In this document: positions 1 through 5,357 of the stretch, one piece after another | Layout of the letters: each line of letters begins with the position of its first letter | How positions within the stretch are numbered: position 1 is the first letter of the stretch | DNA from: Mageeibacillus sp. UBA5734 | Lineage (GTDB): Bacteria; Bacillota; Clostridia; Saccharofermentanales; UBA5734 | Length of the DNA stretch: 5,357 nucleotides | Assembly (NCBI GenBank): GCA_002419365.1 | Contig: DIGA01000098.1 | Coordinates: 1-5,357 of the forward strand | Reading direction: 5' to 3' | Notes under the pieces: generated by a model | The model's input: the letters and a program-made list of their open reading frames with translations, nothing else | Database searches by the model: none | What the model was told of the DNA's origin: nothing | Translations under genes and position numbers: made by a program

Positions 1-48
1 CCAGCGTGGCTCATTTATTTCAGTTTCATGATAAAAACCAGGAAGCCG

Positions 49-77
49 TAGCCAAAAGCCCATTGCGCGGCTATAAT
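49..77 (+). promoter_or_regulatory. Candidate sigma-70/sigma-A promoter for the NlpC/P60-VanW gene pair
   Basis: An exact TATAAT lies at 72-77. Seventeen bases upstream, TAGCCA at 49-54 matches the TTGACA consensus at four of six positions. There is no TGn extension before the -10 box. Transcription would begin near 84, giving a leader of about 100 bases before the ATG at 183. I see no riboswitch-like fold in that leader. A five-base inverted repeat (TAGCC at 49-53, GGCTA at 69-73) overlaps both promoter boxes and could be an operator, but it is short enough to be chance. The call rests on the consensus match, the ideal spacing and the position ahead of the first gene. Confidence 0.5.
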
Positions 78-182
78 TGACTCAGATTTACCGTCGATGA
101 CCATGCCCTTTTGAGATTGCCCGGGTCAGGACTGTCACCCTAAGGACCAGACAACGCGATCCAGAAAGTGTGAATCGAAGAC

Positions 183-1163
183 ATGAAAAAAAACCACTTG
201 CACCACAAATTTCCGGCAACACCTGTTGTCCGTTTCTACGATATCGGTCCCAAGATCGACTTTTTCCCATTCAACAAGACTTCCCTTGCGGATAAGATCA
301 AGCACCACCTTCCATCAGTGGCGGTTCTTGTCATCACAGCCAGTCTGGTCTTGCATTGGACGGTCGGCAGTGGGGCTGCGATCGCACCTGCAACCGCTTC
401 TGTCCCGGATCCTGATCTGAATCAAAGCCAGACGACCCCGTTGGAACAGTCGCGGGATGCGTGGCTTCTCGCAGGTCAAGCCCCGGATTTTTCTGGATCC
501 GAGTCGTTGAGCCGTGGCCTCAGTGCCCAGGCACTGCTTGAAGAGAAAGTCGACACGGCCCAGATCGCTGGGTCCGATGAAACGGCTTCAGCGGCTGAGC
601 CCGACCCAGCAGAACAGGATTCCGTGCAGGTTCAGGCTGTGACCAGACCTGCTCCGACAGCTACGCCCACCCCTGTTCCGACGCCCACCCCAACCCCCGT
701 TCCAACTCCCACCCCGACCCCTGTTCCCACACCAACACCAGCGCCGACCCCCACACCAGTACCAGAAACCAGTTCCGGCGGATTGAGTCCGGACCAGGAA
801 ACAGCCCTTAAGGAGTTGTCCCGCTCTCTGATCGGCGTGCCCTACGTTCTGGGTGGCACGACTCCTTCCGGCTTGGATTGTTCCGGCTTTACACTTTACA
901 TTTATGATGAAATTTTCGGCATCAGCTTGCCACACAAGGCTAGTGATCAGGCGCGAACCGGTACAGCCGTCAAGTCATCGGACGTCAAGACCGGTGATAT
1001 CTTGTGTTTTGACTGGGATTACAACGGATCGGTCGATCATGTCGGCCTGTACGTGGGTGGCGGACATTATGTCAATGCCTCCCGGTCCCGTGGCGAGGTC
1101 TGTGAGCTGGTAGCTAATTTCAGCTCCAACCCGATCACAACCATCCGCCGCATCATCCAATAA
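183..1163 (+). CDS. Membrane-anchored NlpC/P60 family cell-wall endopeptidase with Pro/Thr-rich spacer
   Basis: This 326-residue protein is predicted to be a cysteine endopeptidase that cuts peptidoglycan stem peptides outside the membrane. Residues 1-42 are a basic, His-rich cytoplasmic tail. Residues 43-62 form one hydrophobic segment, acting as an uncleaved anchor or a late signal peptide; A70-T-A72 before S73 is a possible signal peptidase site. Residues 73-155 are acidic and of low complexity. Residues 156-194 are a Pro/Thr spacer, and about 200-326 are the NlpC/P60 domain. That domain shows GVPYVLGG (218-225), LDCSGF with the nucleophile Cys233, and DHVGLYVG with His286. Asn298 sits 12 residues after His286, where most relatives have His. 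The start is ATG 183: an in-frame TGA at 171-173 blocks any longer form. Its Shine-Dalgarno is weak (GAAAG at 164-168 is too far, GAAG at 177-180 too close). The gene ends in tandem TAA stops. Substrate specificity cannot be read from the sequence. Confidence 0.92.
   Translation: MKKNHLHHKFPATPVVRFYDIGPKIDFFPFNKTSLADKIKHHLPSVAVLVITASLVLHWTVGSGAAIAPATASVPDPDLNQSQTTPLEQSRDAWLLAGQAPDFSGSESLSRGLSAQALLEEKVDTAQIAGSDETASAAEPDPAEQDSVQVQAVTRPAPTATPTPVPTPTPTPVPTPTPTPVPTPTPAPTPTPVPETSSGGLSPDQETALKELSRSLIGVPYVLGGTTPSGLDCSGFTLYIYDEIFGISLPHKASDQARTGTAVKSSDVKTGDILCFDWDYNGSVDHVGLYVGGGHYVNASRSRGEVCELVANFSSNPITTIRRIIQ
521..536. repeat. Short perfect inverted repeat inside the NlpC/P60 gene
   Basis: CAGTGCC (521-527) and GGCACTG (530-536) are perfect 7-base arms separated by CA. 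As RNA this would fold as a 6-base-pair stem with a 4-base loop. It lies in the low-complexity part of the coding region (residues about 113-118), has no following T-run and is not a terminator. It may be chance or a local mRNA hairpin. Confidence 0.3.
663..764 (+). repeat. Pro/Thr(Val) tandem repeat encoding the spacer of the NlpC/P60 protein
   Basis: Residues 161-194 alternate Pro with Thr, with Val at 165, 173, 181 and 193. This gives octapeptide units PTPTPTPV at 166-173 and 174-181, followed by a 12-residue variant containing one Ala (187). Synonymous codons vary between units: all four Thr codons and all four Pro codons appear. The array therefore seems to be kept at the protein level rather than being a fresh DNA slippage product. 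Such spacers are common in Gram-positive wall proteins, where they form stiff, extended links through the wall and may be O-glycosylated. Here the spacer separates the membrane anchor from the hydrolase domain. Confidence 0.9.
708..728 (-). other. Potential G-quadruplex motif on the template strand
   Basis: C-tracts on the plus strand at 708-710, 712-715, 718-721 and 726-728 give four G-runs of at least three on the minus strand, with loops of 4, 2 and 1 bases. This fits the usual G3+N1-7 rule. More G-runs flank it (complements of 666-668, 670-673, 684-686, 688-691 and 694-698), joined by longer loops of 9-10 bases. The motif follows directly from Pro-codon density in the spacer, so it may be a by-product with no role. 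It lies on the transcribed template strand. Confidence 0.45.
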
Positions 1164-1201
1164 TAACCACATTCTCTGAACGGACTGCTTTGTTGTCAGC
1201 G

Positions 1202-1208
1202 AAAGGAA
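1202..1208 (+). promoter_or_regulatory. Ribosome binding site of the VanW-family gene
   Basis: AAAGGAA at 1202-1208 contains AAGGA (1203-1207), 8 bases before the ATG at 1216. This supports that start and is clearly better than the weak site in front of the NlpC/P60 gene. The 52-base gap between the two genes has no T-run hairpin or visible promoter, which favours cotranscription. Confidence 0.7.
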
Positions 1209-1215
1209 CCCTCCC

Positions 1216-2772
1216 ATGTCTTTTCCCCAGCAGGAACCTGTGCATTACAGCACAGTCACCCCTGAACCGACTCCTCGCCGTTTCTGGTTTGCCTTGTCCC
1301 TCTCCATCTTTGGCGTCCTCCTTCTCGGAGGTGCGATCCTGGCCATCCTGACGTACCAGGCCGGCGTGCGTGAAGCCATCCGTGTCTCGGAGTCTGTTGC
1401 CTACGAAGAATTCCTGCAGAAAAAGTCAGCGCTGGATACGGATACGTTCTATCCGGGGGTATTTGTCGATGGCATTGACTTATCTGGCCGCACCCTTGCC
1501 CAGGCCAGGGAACAGTTCCAGGCCAGCCTCGCTGAAAAAGCACGGGAAGTTGCCCTGACAGTTCGCATCGACGATCAGGAAATCGTCCTGGATGCTGCTG
1601 CGATCGGATTTGCTGACAATTCAGCTGCCATTCTGGAACAGGCTTACCAGACCGGACGCACCAGCGCGCAAACGGATGAGCGTGCCCGGGTTGAGGATCT
1701 TTTCAGCCAAGTTGAGCTGTTGAAAACGCAGCCACTCCATCTCGAAACGGCTTTGACCTATGATTCCGCCCGCACGGCAGATGCGATCACGGCATTTGTC
1801 GCAACCCAGCAGGTGACTGCCGAGGCAGCTGTTGCGACTGCCTTTGAAGCCGAAACAGGGGTGTTTACAATCAGTGAACGGATCATCGGCCGCAAGACCG
1901 ATCCAGTCGAGGTTGTGGCCAAGGTTCTCGAGCACTTGCATCAGGGACATTACCAGGCAGTGGTGGCAATTGACTCCGAAAAAGAGATCATCGGCCTTTC
2001 CGCTGCAGAAATAGAGGCCGAACTGGGACCGCTTGGATCTGCCACCACGTATGCCTACAAAGCCGATCCGCCGCGGGACAACAATTTGAAACTGGCCAGT
2101 GACTTCATAAACGGTACCTTGCTCCAGCCGGGCGAGACCTTTTCCTTCAATGAGGTCGTCGGCCGGAGAACCGCTGAACGAGGCTTCAAGGAGGCGGGTG
2201 TCATCCTCAATGGCGCCTTGGTCAAAGACTTGGGTGGTGGTGTTTGCCAAGTGACAACCACGGTCATGCAGGCGGCCATGATGTCTGATTACAAACTGGT
2301 GGAACGAGCCCCCCACTCCTGGCCCAGCAGCTATACAGCAGTAGGGCTGGATGCAACCATCGACTGGTTCGGACCTGATTTCAAATTCCAGAACAACACC
2401 GACTTTCCCCTCGGGATTGTCGCGTCGTACGAAAAACCGACTCTGACGGTCAAAATCTACGGCCGCAAACTGGATGATGGTCTGACGATCAGCCTGCGTT
2501 CCACCAAAGATGAAACCATTCCGGTCGACCCTCCGATATACAAGTCGAATTCCAGTCTGGCCCCAGGCCAGGTGGTCGAAATCCGGGAGGGTCGTATTGG
2601 CCAGCGCGCTACGGCCTACAAAGTCTATTCCCAAAACGGCAAAGTGGTCCGTGAAGAGATTCTTTTCAAAAGCTACTATCGGCCAATCCAGGGGATTTAT
2701 GAGATGGGCCCAACCGTCAAGGTCGCCCATCCACAACCGGCAACTTCCGCCGCTGCAGGATTGAGCGACTAA
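1216..2772 (+). CDS. VanW family membrane-anchored protein with peptidoglycan-binding-like and G5-like domains
   Basis: This 518-residue protein is probably a wall-associated factor anchored by one N-terminal membrane helix. Residues 1-20 are cytoplasmic and 24-46 hydrophobic. Residues about 78-265 resemble the PG_binding_4-like repeats that precede VanW, starting at YPGVFVDGIDLSG (79-91) and with a second unit around GRKTDP (225-230). The VanW domain spans about 285-415. Its hallmarks are PGETFSFNEVVG (305-316), GF.EAGVILNG (323-333), GGGVCQVTTT (340-349, with Cys344) and ERAPHSWP (363-370). Residues about 425-500 look like a G5 domain (EGR.G near 458-462, NGKVV at 474-478). The biochemical role of VanW is not settled. 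The name comes from a vancomycin-resistance cluster, but no vanH/A/X-type ligase genes are present here, so resistance should not be inferred. G5 domains are thought to bind N-acetylglucosamine. The NlpC/P60 gene upstream suggests joint work on peptidoglycan. Confidence 0.9.
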   Translation: MSFPQQEPVHYSTVTPEPTPRRFWFALSLSIFGVLLLGGAILAILTYQAGVREAIRVSESVAYEEFLQKKSALDTDTFYPGVFVDGIDLSGRTLAQAREQFQASLAEKAREVALTVRIDDQEIVLDAAAIGFADNSAAILEQAYQTGRTSAQTDERARVEDLFSQVELLKTQPLHLETALTYDSARTADAITAFVATQQVTAEAAVATAFEAETGVFTISERIIGRKTDPVEVVAKVLEHLHQGHYQAVVAIDSEKEIIGLSAAEIEAELGPLGSATTYAYKADPPRDNNLKLASDFINGTLLQPGETFSFNEVVGRRTAERGFKEAGVILNGALVKDLGGGVCQVTTTVMQAAMMSDYKLVERAPHSWPSSYTAVGLDATIDWFGPDFKFQNNTDFPLGIVASYEKPTLTVKIYGRKLDDGLTISLRSTKDETIPVDPPIYKSNSSLAPGQVVEIREGRIGQRATAYKVYSQNGKVVREEILFKSYYRPIQGIYEMGPTVKVAHPQPATSAAAGLSD

Positions 2773-4493
2773 TCCCCCAGCCTTTCCAGTTCCTCAAATA
2801 AGGCCACATCGGCAGCCAGCACATCCATGTCCAGTGCCTGGCGAGCGCTTGCCCAGCGAATCTGGTCGTGAGCTGACAAAATCAGAGATCCTTCCAGCAG
2901 CCTGACATCAAAGCACGCCAGGATGATCCTGAAACCATCGTAATCGTGCGTCAATAACTCAGCTAACGCGCCAATTTCGGCATCCAGCCCCAGTTCTTCC
3001 CGGATCTCCCGGCGCAAGGCTTCTCTGGGACTTTCACCTGCTTCAACTTTGCCACCCGGCAACTCCCATTGACCCCGGCCATGGCTAGCCGTCGCACGCC
3101 GGGCCAGCAAAAAGCGGACGGGCCCAGATTCGCCCCATTCAGTTGAAGATGCTGGCGCATTTTGCTGGAGCAACCAGGTGTGTTCACGCTCCTTGACCAA
3201 TGCTCCAACCACCAGGATTTCCCGACCGGCCAGAAAATGTGTATCCCTTGAGTACAAAGAAGTATGCTGCTTGTTTGCACCATGGTCATCGCTGCCACAG
3301 GTCCGGACAAGGCCGAGATAGCAGGCTGCAGCTGATATCTCCAGGCAAGCTTCCCGGCTCGCCTCGCCATGAAAGGCCTCCACTCCCAAAAGCCCTTTGC
3401 TCCTGGCATCTTTTAATCTTTTGACCAGCCGGCTACTGACAATTGGACGTTCACCGCACCAGTGATAAATGGCAGGATGCGCCAGCACAGGTACACCTCC
3501 GGCCCGCCTGATCTGCCAGACGGCTTCGGCCAGATTAGGCCGCGGTCTTTCGATATACCCGGGCTTGCCAAACCCCAAGACGTGTTCGAATGCTTCCTGG
3601 GTCGAACGCGTGTAACCGCGTTCCGTCAGCAAAAGCGCAGCCTGCATCCGGCCCACAACACCCTGTCCTTTGTCGACCAGATCGGCCAATGTGATGTCAT
3701 AACCCAGGCGTTGCAGTTGCAAGACCATCGCTGCATTGCGTTCGTGGCGGGCCCTGCGCTGCTGTGTCAGGAATTCATTCAGCTGGTGGTGACCCCCGTT
3801 CGGGAAATAGCCCAGGACGTGCAATTCCCGGCCTTCGGAAACCGATATTTCCACGCCAGGGACAAAAACGGGGCAATATGGATCGTCAGTATTCGCACAG
3901 GACGCTTGCACCAATTCGTGCATGATGTCCAGGCTGTCGAGCAGGTCGTGGTCAGTCACGGCGAAACTGGAAAGACGGTTGGCCTTGACCCGCTCGAACA
4001 ACTCGCAAGGCGTGTCGGTGCCATCAGACGCGGTTGTATGCAGATGCAAGTCGCAACCACCTGAGCGAACCAATTGATCGATTTTTTCGGCGGGGGTCAA
4101 ACGGCGCAGCCAGGTGCCGCGACAGCCGGAACGAACCTCTTCATACTCCGTCCAGTCCAGCTCGACGGGCAACCATGCATCCGTCAGGTTCCCTTCCAGA
4201 GGAAGAACCAGCACCTCATGCACCAAAGGCCAGATCTGGCAGATTTCCATTGGCCCGGCCATCAGGAGATGGATATGAGCCTCATCCTGTACCTGCAGGC
4301 ATGTGGGGCCGACGGCATCCAGATACAGCAGATGAACTTCGCTTCCGGACAGGGTGCGCCAGGCTTCCAGCGCTTCTTGTTGCCGCTCCGCTGCAAAAGG
4401 ACTTTGCGCAGGAATCGCAGGCGGGATTTGTGTACCCCAGGCAGGTACCCGGTCCATTTGATGCTGGCTGCGCCAGATGACTGGAATGATCAT
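2769..4493 (-). CDS. PHP-domain phosphoesterase fused to a MutT-like NUDIX hydrolase
   Basis: This 574-residue cytoplasmic protein has three parts. Residues 1-140 are unassigned. Residues about 145-410 are a PHP metal-dependent phosphoesterase domain of the TrpH/YciV type. Residues about 424-574 are a NUDIX domain. All expected PHP metal ligands can be seen: H150 and H152 (DLHLH), D157, H182 (TDHD), E215 (PGVEIS), H225 (HVLGYF), H339 (LAHP), D402 and H404 (GSDDHG). The NUDIX box is complete, from G481 through E487 to R495-E496 and E499-E500-L-G-L503. It is preceded by WELPGGKVE (476-484) and followed by AAD near the C-terminus, as in MutT 8-oxo-dGTP hydrolases. PHP relatives of this type dephosphorylate nucleotides or trim RNA 5' ends; the substrates here are unknown. 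ATG 4493 is chosen over GTG 4508 because GGAGGG at 4501-4506 lies 7 bases before it and overlaps the GTG. The gene overlaps its upstream neighbour as ATGA and converges on the VanW gene with a 4-base overlap. Confidence 0.9.
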   Translation of the reverse strand: MIIPVIWRSQHQMDRVPAWGTQIPPAIPAQSPFAAERQQEALEAWRTLSGSEVHLLYLDAVGPTCLQVQDEAHIHLLMAGPMEICQIWPLVHEVLVLPLEGNLTDAWLPVELDWTEYEEVRSGCRGTWLRRLTPAEKIDQLVRSGGCDLHLHTTASDGTDTPCELFERVKANRLSSFAVTDHDLLDSLDIMHELVQASCANTDDPYCPVFVPGVEISVSEGRELHVLGYFPNGGHHQLNEFLTQQRRARHERNAAMVLQLQRLGYDITLADLVDKGQGVVGRMQAALLLTERGYTRSTQEAFEHVLGFGKPGYIERPRPNLAEAVWQIRRAGGVPVLAHPAIYHWCGERPIVSSRLVKRLKDARSKGLLGVEAFHGEASREACLEISAAACYLGLVRTCGSDDHGANKQHTSLYSRDTHFLAGREILVVGALVKEREHTWLLQQNAPASSTEWGESGPVRFLLARRATASHGRGQWELPGGKVEAGESPREALRREIREELGLDAEIGALAELLTHDYDGFRIILACFDVRLLEGSLILSAHDQIRWASARQALDMDVLAADVALFEELERLGD

Positions 4494-4506
4494 GCCAGAT
4501 CCCTCC
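4490..4506 (-). promoter_or_regulatory. Internal ribosome binding site and ATGA stop/start overlap
   Basis: On the minus strand, GGAGGG (4506-4501) lies 7 bases before ATG (4493-4491). The membrane protein gene ends with TGA at 4492-4490, so stop and start share the bases ATGA. The Shine-Dalgarno therefore sits inside the last codons of the upstream gene. This is the classic arrangement for translational coupling or reinitiation, and it fixes the start of the PHP-NUDIX gene. Confidence 0.8.
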
Positions 4507-5357
4507 ACTTTCGCAAATCATAGATAACGGTATTCGATTGTTCTGGGAATTCTGCGACTCGCTCAAAATGAGCGTTGAAGAAAGCTTCGCTCACTTGAAA
4601 GTCCGGGTGGTTGCGCAAATCATCGTCAACCAGGAGGTAATCGATCTTCTGGTCTTTCAACACCGCGATGACATCAGGCCAGTCTGCTTCCGTGCTGGAT
4701 AGAAGCTTTTTGACCAGAGCATCCCGGAAAGATGTGTCATGGCCGGCCGACCAGGCATAGTAGGCATGTCCATAGTAAGCTTGGCGTCCGGAGTAGAAAA
4801 AGGCATGGTAGTGATAGGGTGCTGTCAGGAAAACAGAACGGGGCGGCGTCTGATCCATGATCCAGCTGACTACAGGGGAATCAAGTGGCAGCGTCAGTTT
4901 GTTGTGGTTGATGTTGAACAGCAGCCTGGTTTCATAAAGACCTGTTCCCGTCAGGGCGATTGCCAGGCAACAGGCCAGGATTTTTGCCGCAACAGACCGT
5001 CGTGCCAGGAGCCTGGACAGCGCTCCAGCCAGCGGGATGCTGACAAACATCAGGGCGATCATCAAGTATTTATGATTGGCTGTCACATCGACTGTGAGAG
5101 AGATAGAAAATAAAAACAGGATCAAAGTGGCACTGGCAGCCATCATCAGGCGCGCCAGACGGCCGAGTTCCAGTGCAGCGATCCATCCGACCGGCAAAGC
5201 CAGGCCCGTGACCAGCAGCAAGTAGAGCAGAACTCCAGCCCACGATTTGTCTTCGGCAATAAATCCCCAGAGCCTTTGCACACTGATGGCTGAGTTCCCG
5301 CTGCCAGCTCCGGCAAAAAACCGGATCTGGATCAAGGCCGAAACCAGCGCCAGTCCA
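4490..5357 (-). CDS. Polytopic membrane protein, C-terminal part, GT-C glycosyltransferase-like (partial)
   Basis: The reading frame is open to the right edge of the window, so the start is missing and only the last 288 residues are visible. A TTG at 5335 lies in the frame but has no reason to be the start. Counting from the edge, hydrophobic segments lie at about 39-61, 68-89, 97-114 and 122-140, with part of another possible at the edge. They are followed by a soluble tail of about 145 residues (145-288). The tail holds SVFLTAP (174-180), GRQAYYGHAYYAWSAG (190-205) and IDYLLVDDD (238-246). Several membrane helices followed by a soluble C-terminal domain with a Gly-Arg...Tyr-Gly...Trp pattern recalls GT-C (PMT/ArnT-like) glycosyltransferases and related uncharacterised membrane proteins. 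Those use lipid-linked sugars at the outer membrane face, but the catalytic N-terminal loops are outside the window. The family call is therefore tentative, while the membrane-protein call is firm. It ends in the ATGA overlap with the PHP-NUDIX gene. Confidence 0.75.
   Translation of the reverse strand, partial: GLALVSALIQIRFFAGAGSGNSAISVQRLWGFIAEDKSWAGVLLYLLLVTGLALPVGWIAALELGRLARLMMAASATLILFLFSISLTVDVTANHKYLMIALMFVSIPLAGALSRLLARRSVAAKILACCLAIALTGTGLYETRLLFNINHNKLTLPLDSPVVSWIMDQTPPRSVFLTAPYHYHAFFYSGRQAYYGHAYYAWSAGHDTSFRDALVKKLLSSTEADWPDVIAVLKDQKIDYLLVDDDLRNHPDFQVSEAFFNAHFERVAEFPEQSNTVIYDLRKWRDLA

Noticed and set aside
1..80. Possible 3' end of an upstream plus-strand gene (frame ending TAG at 49-51, tail reading PAWLIYFSFMIKTRKP, or frame ending TGA at 78-80)
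   Set aside because: Only 16-25 codons are visible and two frames compete. The first reads like a membrane protein tail, but that is too little to annotate.
97..114. Mini open frame in the leader (ATG ACC ATG CCC TTT TGA), a possible leader peptide
   Set aside because: It has no Shine-Dalgarno, only five codons, and no run of regulatory codons or attenuator hairpin after it.
588..935. A minus-strand frame of 115 codons rich in Gly, Trp and Arg, resembling a low-complexity protein
   Set aside because: Its composition is simply the antisense reading of the Pro/Thr codon repeat in the NlpC/P60 gene.
1621..2736. A 371-codon open frame on the minus strand, antisense to the VanW gene
   Set aside because: The plus-strand frame has clear VanW and G5-like motifs across the same stretch. 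The antisense translation shows no recognisable motif, and the opposite strand of a mid-GC gene often lacks stops.
1216..2772. Vancomycin-resistance gene
   Set aside because: VanW-family proteins are widespread in non-resistant bacteria. No D-Ala-D-Lac ligase, dehydrogenase, dipeptidase or VanRS-like regulator genes lie in the window.
4493..4508. GTG start at 4508 for the PHP-NUDIX gene
   Set aside because: The GTG overlaps the GGAGGG Shine-Dalgarno that is ideally spaced for ATG 4493, and no other ribosome binding site precedes it.
3462..4523. Plus-strand open frames of about 150-200 codons opposite the PHP-NUDIX gene
   Set aside because: The minus strand encodes the PHP motifs throughout this region. 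The plus-strand products have no domain-like pattern, and they overlap one another in different frames.

Overview
The window holds four protein-coding genes and no RNA gene, mobile element or CRISPR array that I can support. Two genes run rightwards from the left side: a membrane-anchored NlpC/P60 cell-wall hydrolase, then a VanW-family protein with a G5-like C-terminal region. Two genes run leftwards from the right edge: the C-terminal part of a polytopic membrane protein that resembles GT-C glycosyltransferases, then a large protein fusing a PHP phosphoesterase domain to a MutT-like NUDIX hydrolase. The two pairs converge and overlap by 4 bases at 2769-2772.

The organism is probably a bacterium of the Firmicutes/Clostridia type. 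This is inferred from the VanW plus G5-like architecture, the NlpC/P60 enzyme with a Pro/Thr spacer, and purine-rich Shine-Dalgarno sites. VanW/G5 proteins also occur in Chloroflexota and Actinobacteria, so the assignment is tentative. UGA is used as a normal stop.

Layout: 1-182 is a leader region with a good sigma-70/sigma-A type promoter candidate (exact TATAAT at 72-77). 183-1163 is the NlpC/P60 gene and 1216-2772 the VanW gene; the 52-base gap between them has no visible terminator, so they look like one envelope operon. 2769-4493 (minus) is the PHP-NUDIX fusion. 4490-5357 (minus) is the 3' part of the membrane protein gene, which is open at the window edge. The last two genes share an ATGA stop/start overlap, with a strong ribosome binding site inside the upstream gene, so they are probably translationally coupled.

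The rightward pair fits peptidoglycan work outside the membrane: one protein cleaves peptide stems and the other is predicted to bind wall polymer. The leftward pair has no obvious shared pathway. The most unusual item is the PHP-NUDIX fusion with an unassigned N-terminal region of about 140 residues. Nothing here looks like a defence, mobile or RNA-based system. Apart from the fusion, the window looks like ordinary chromosomal sequence.
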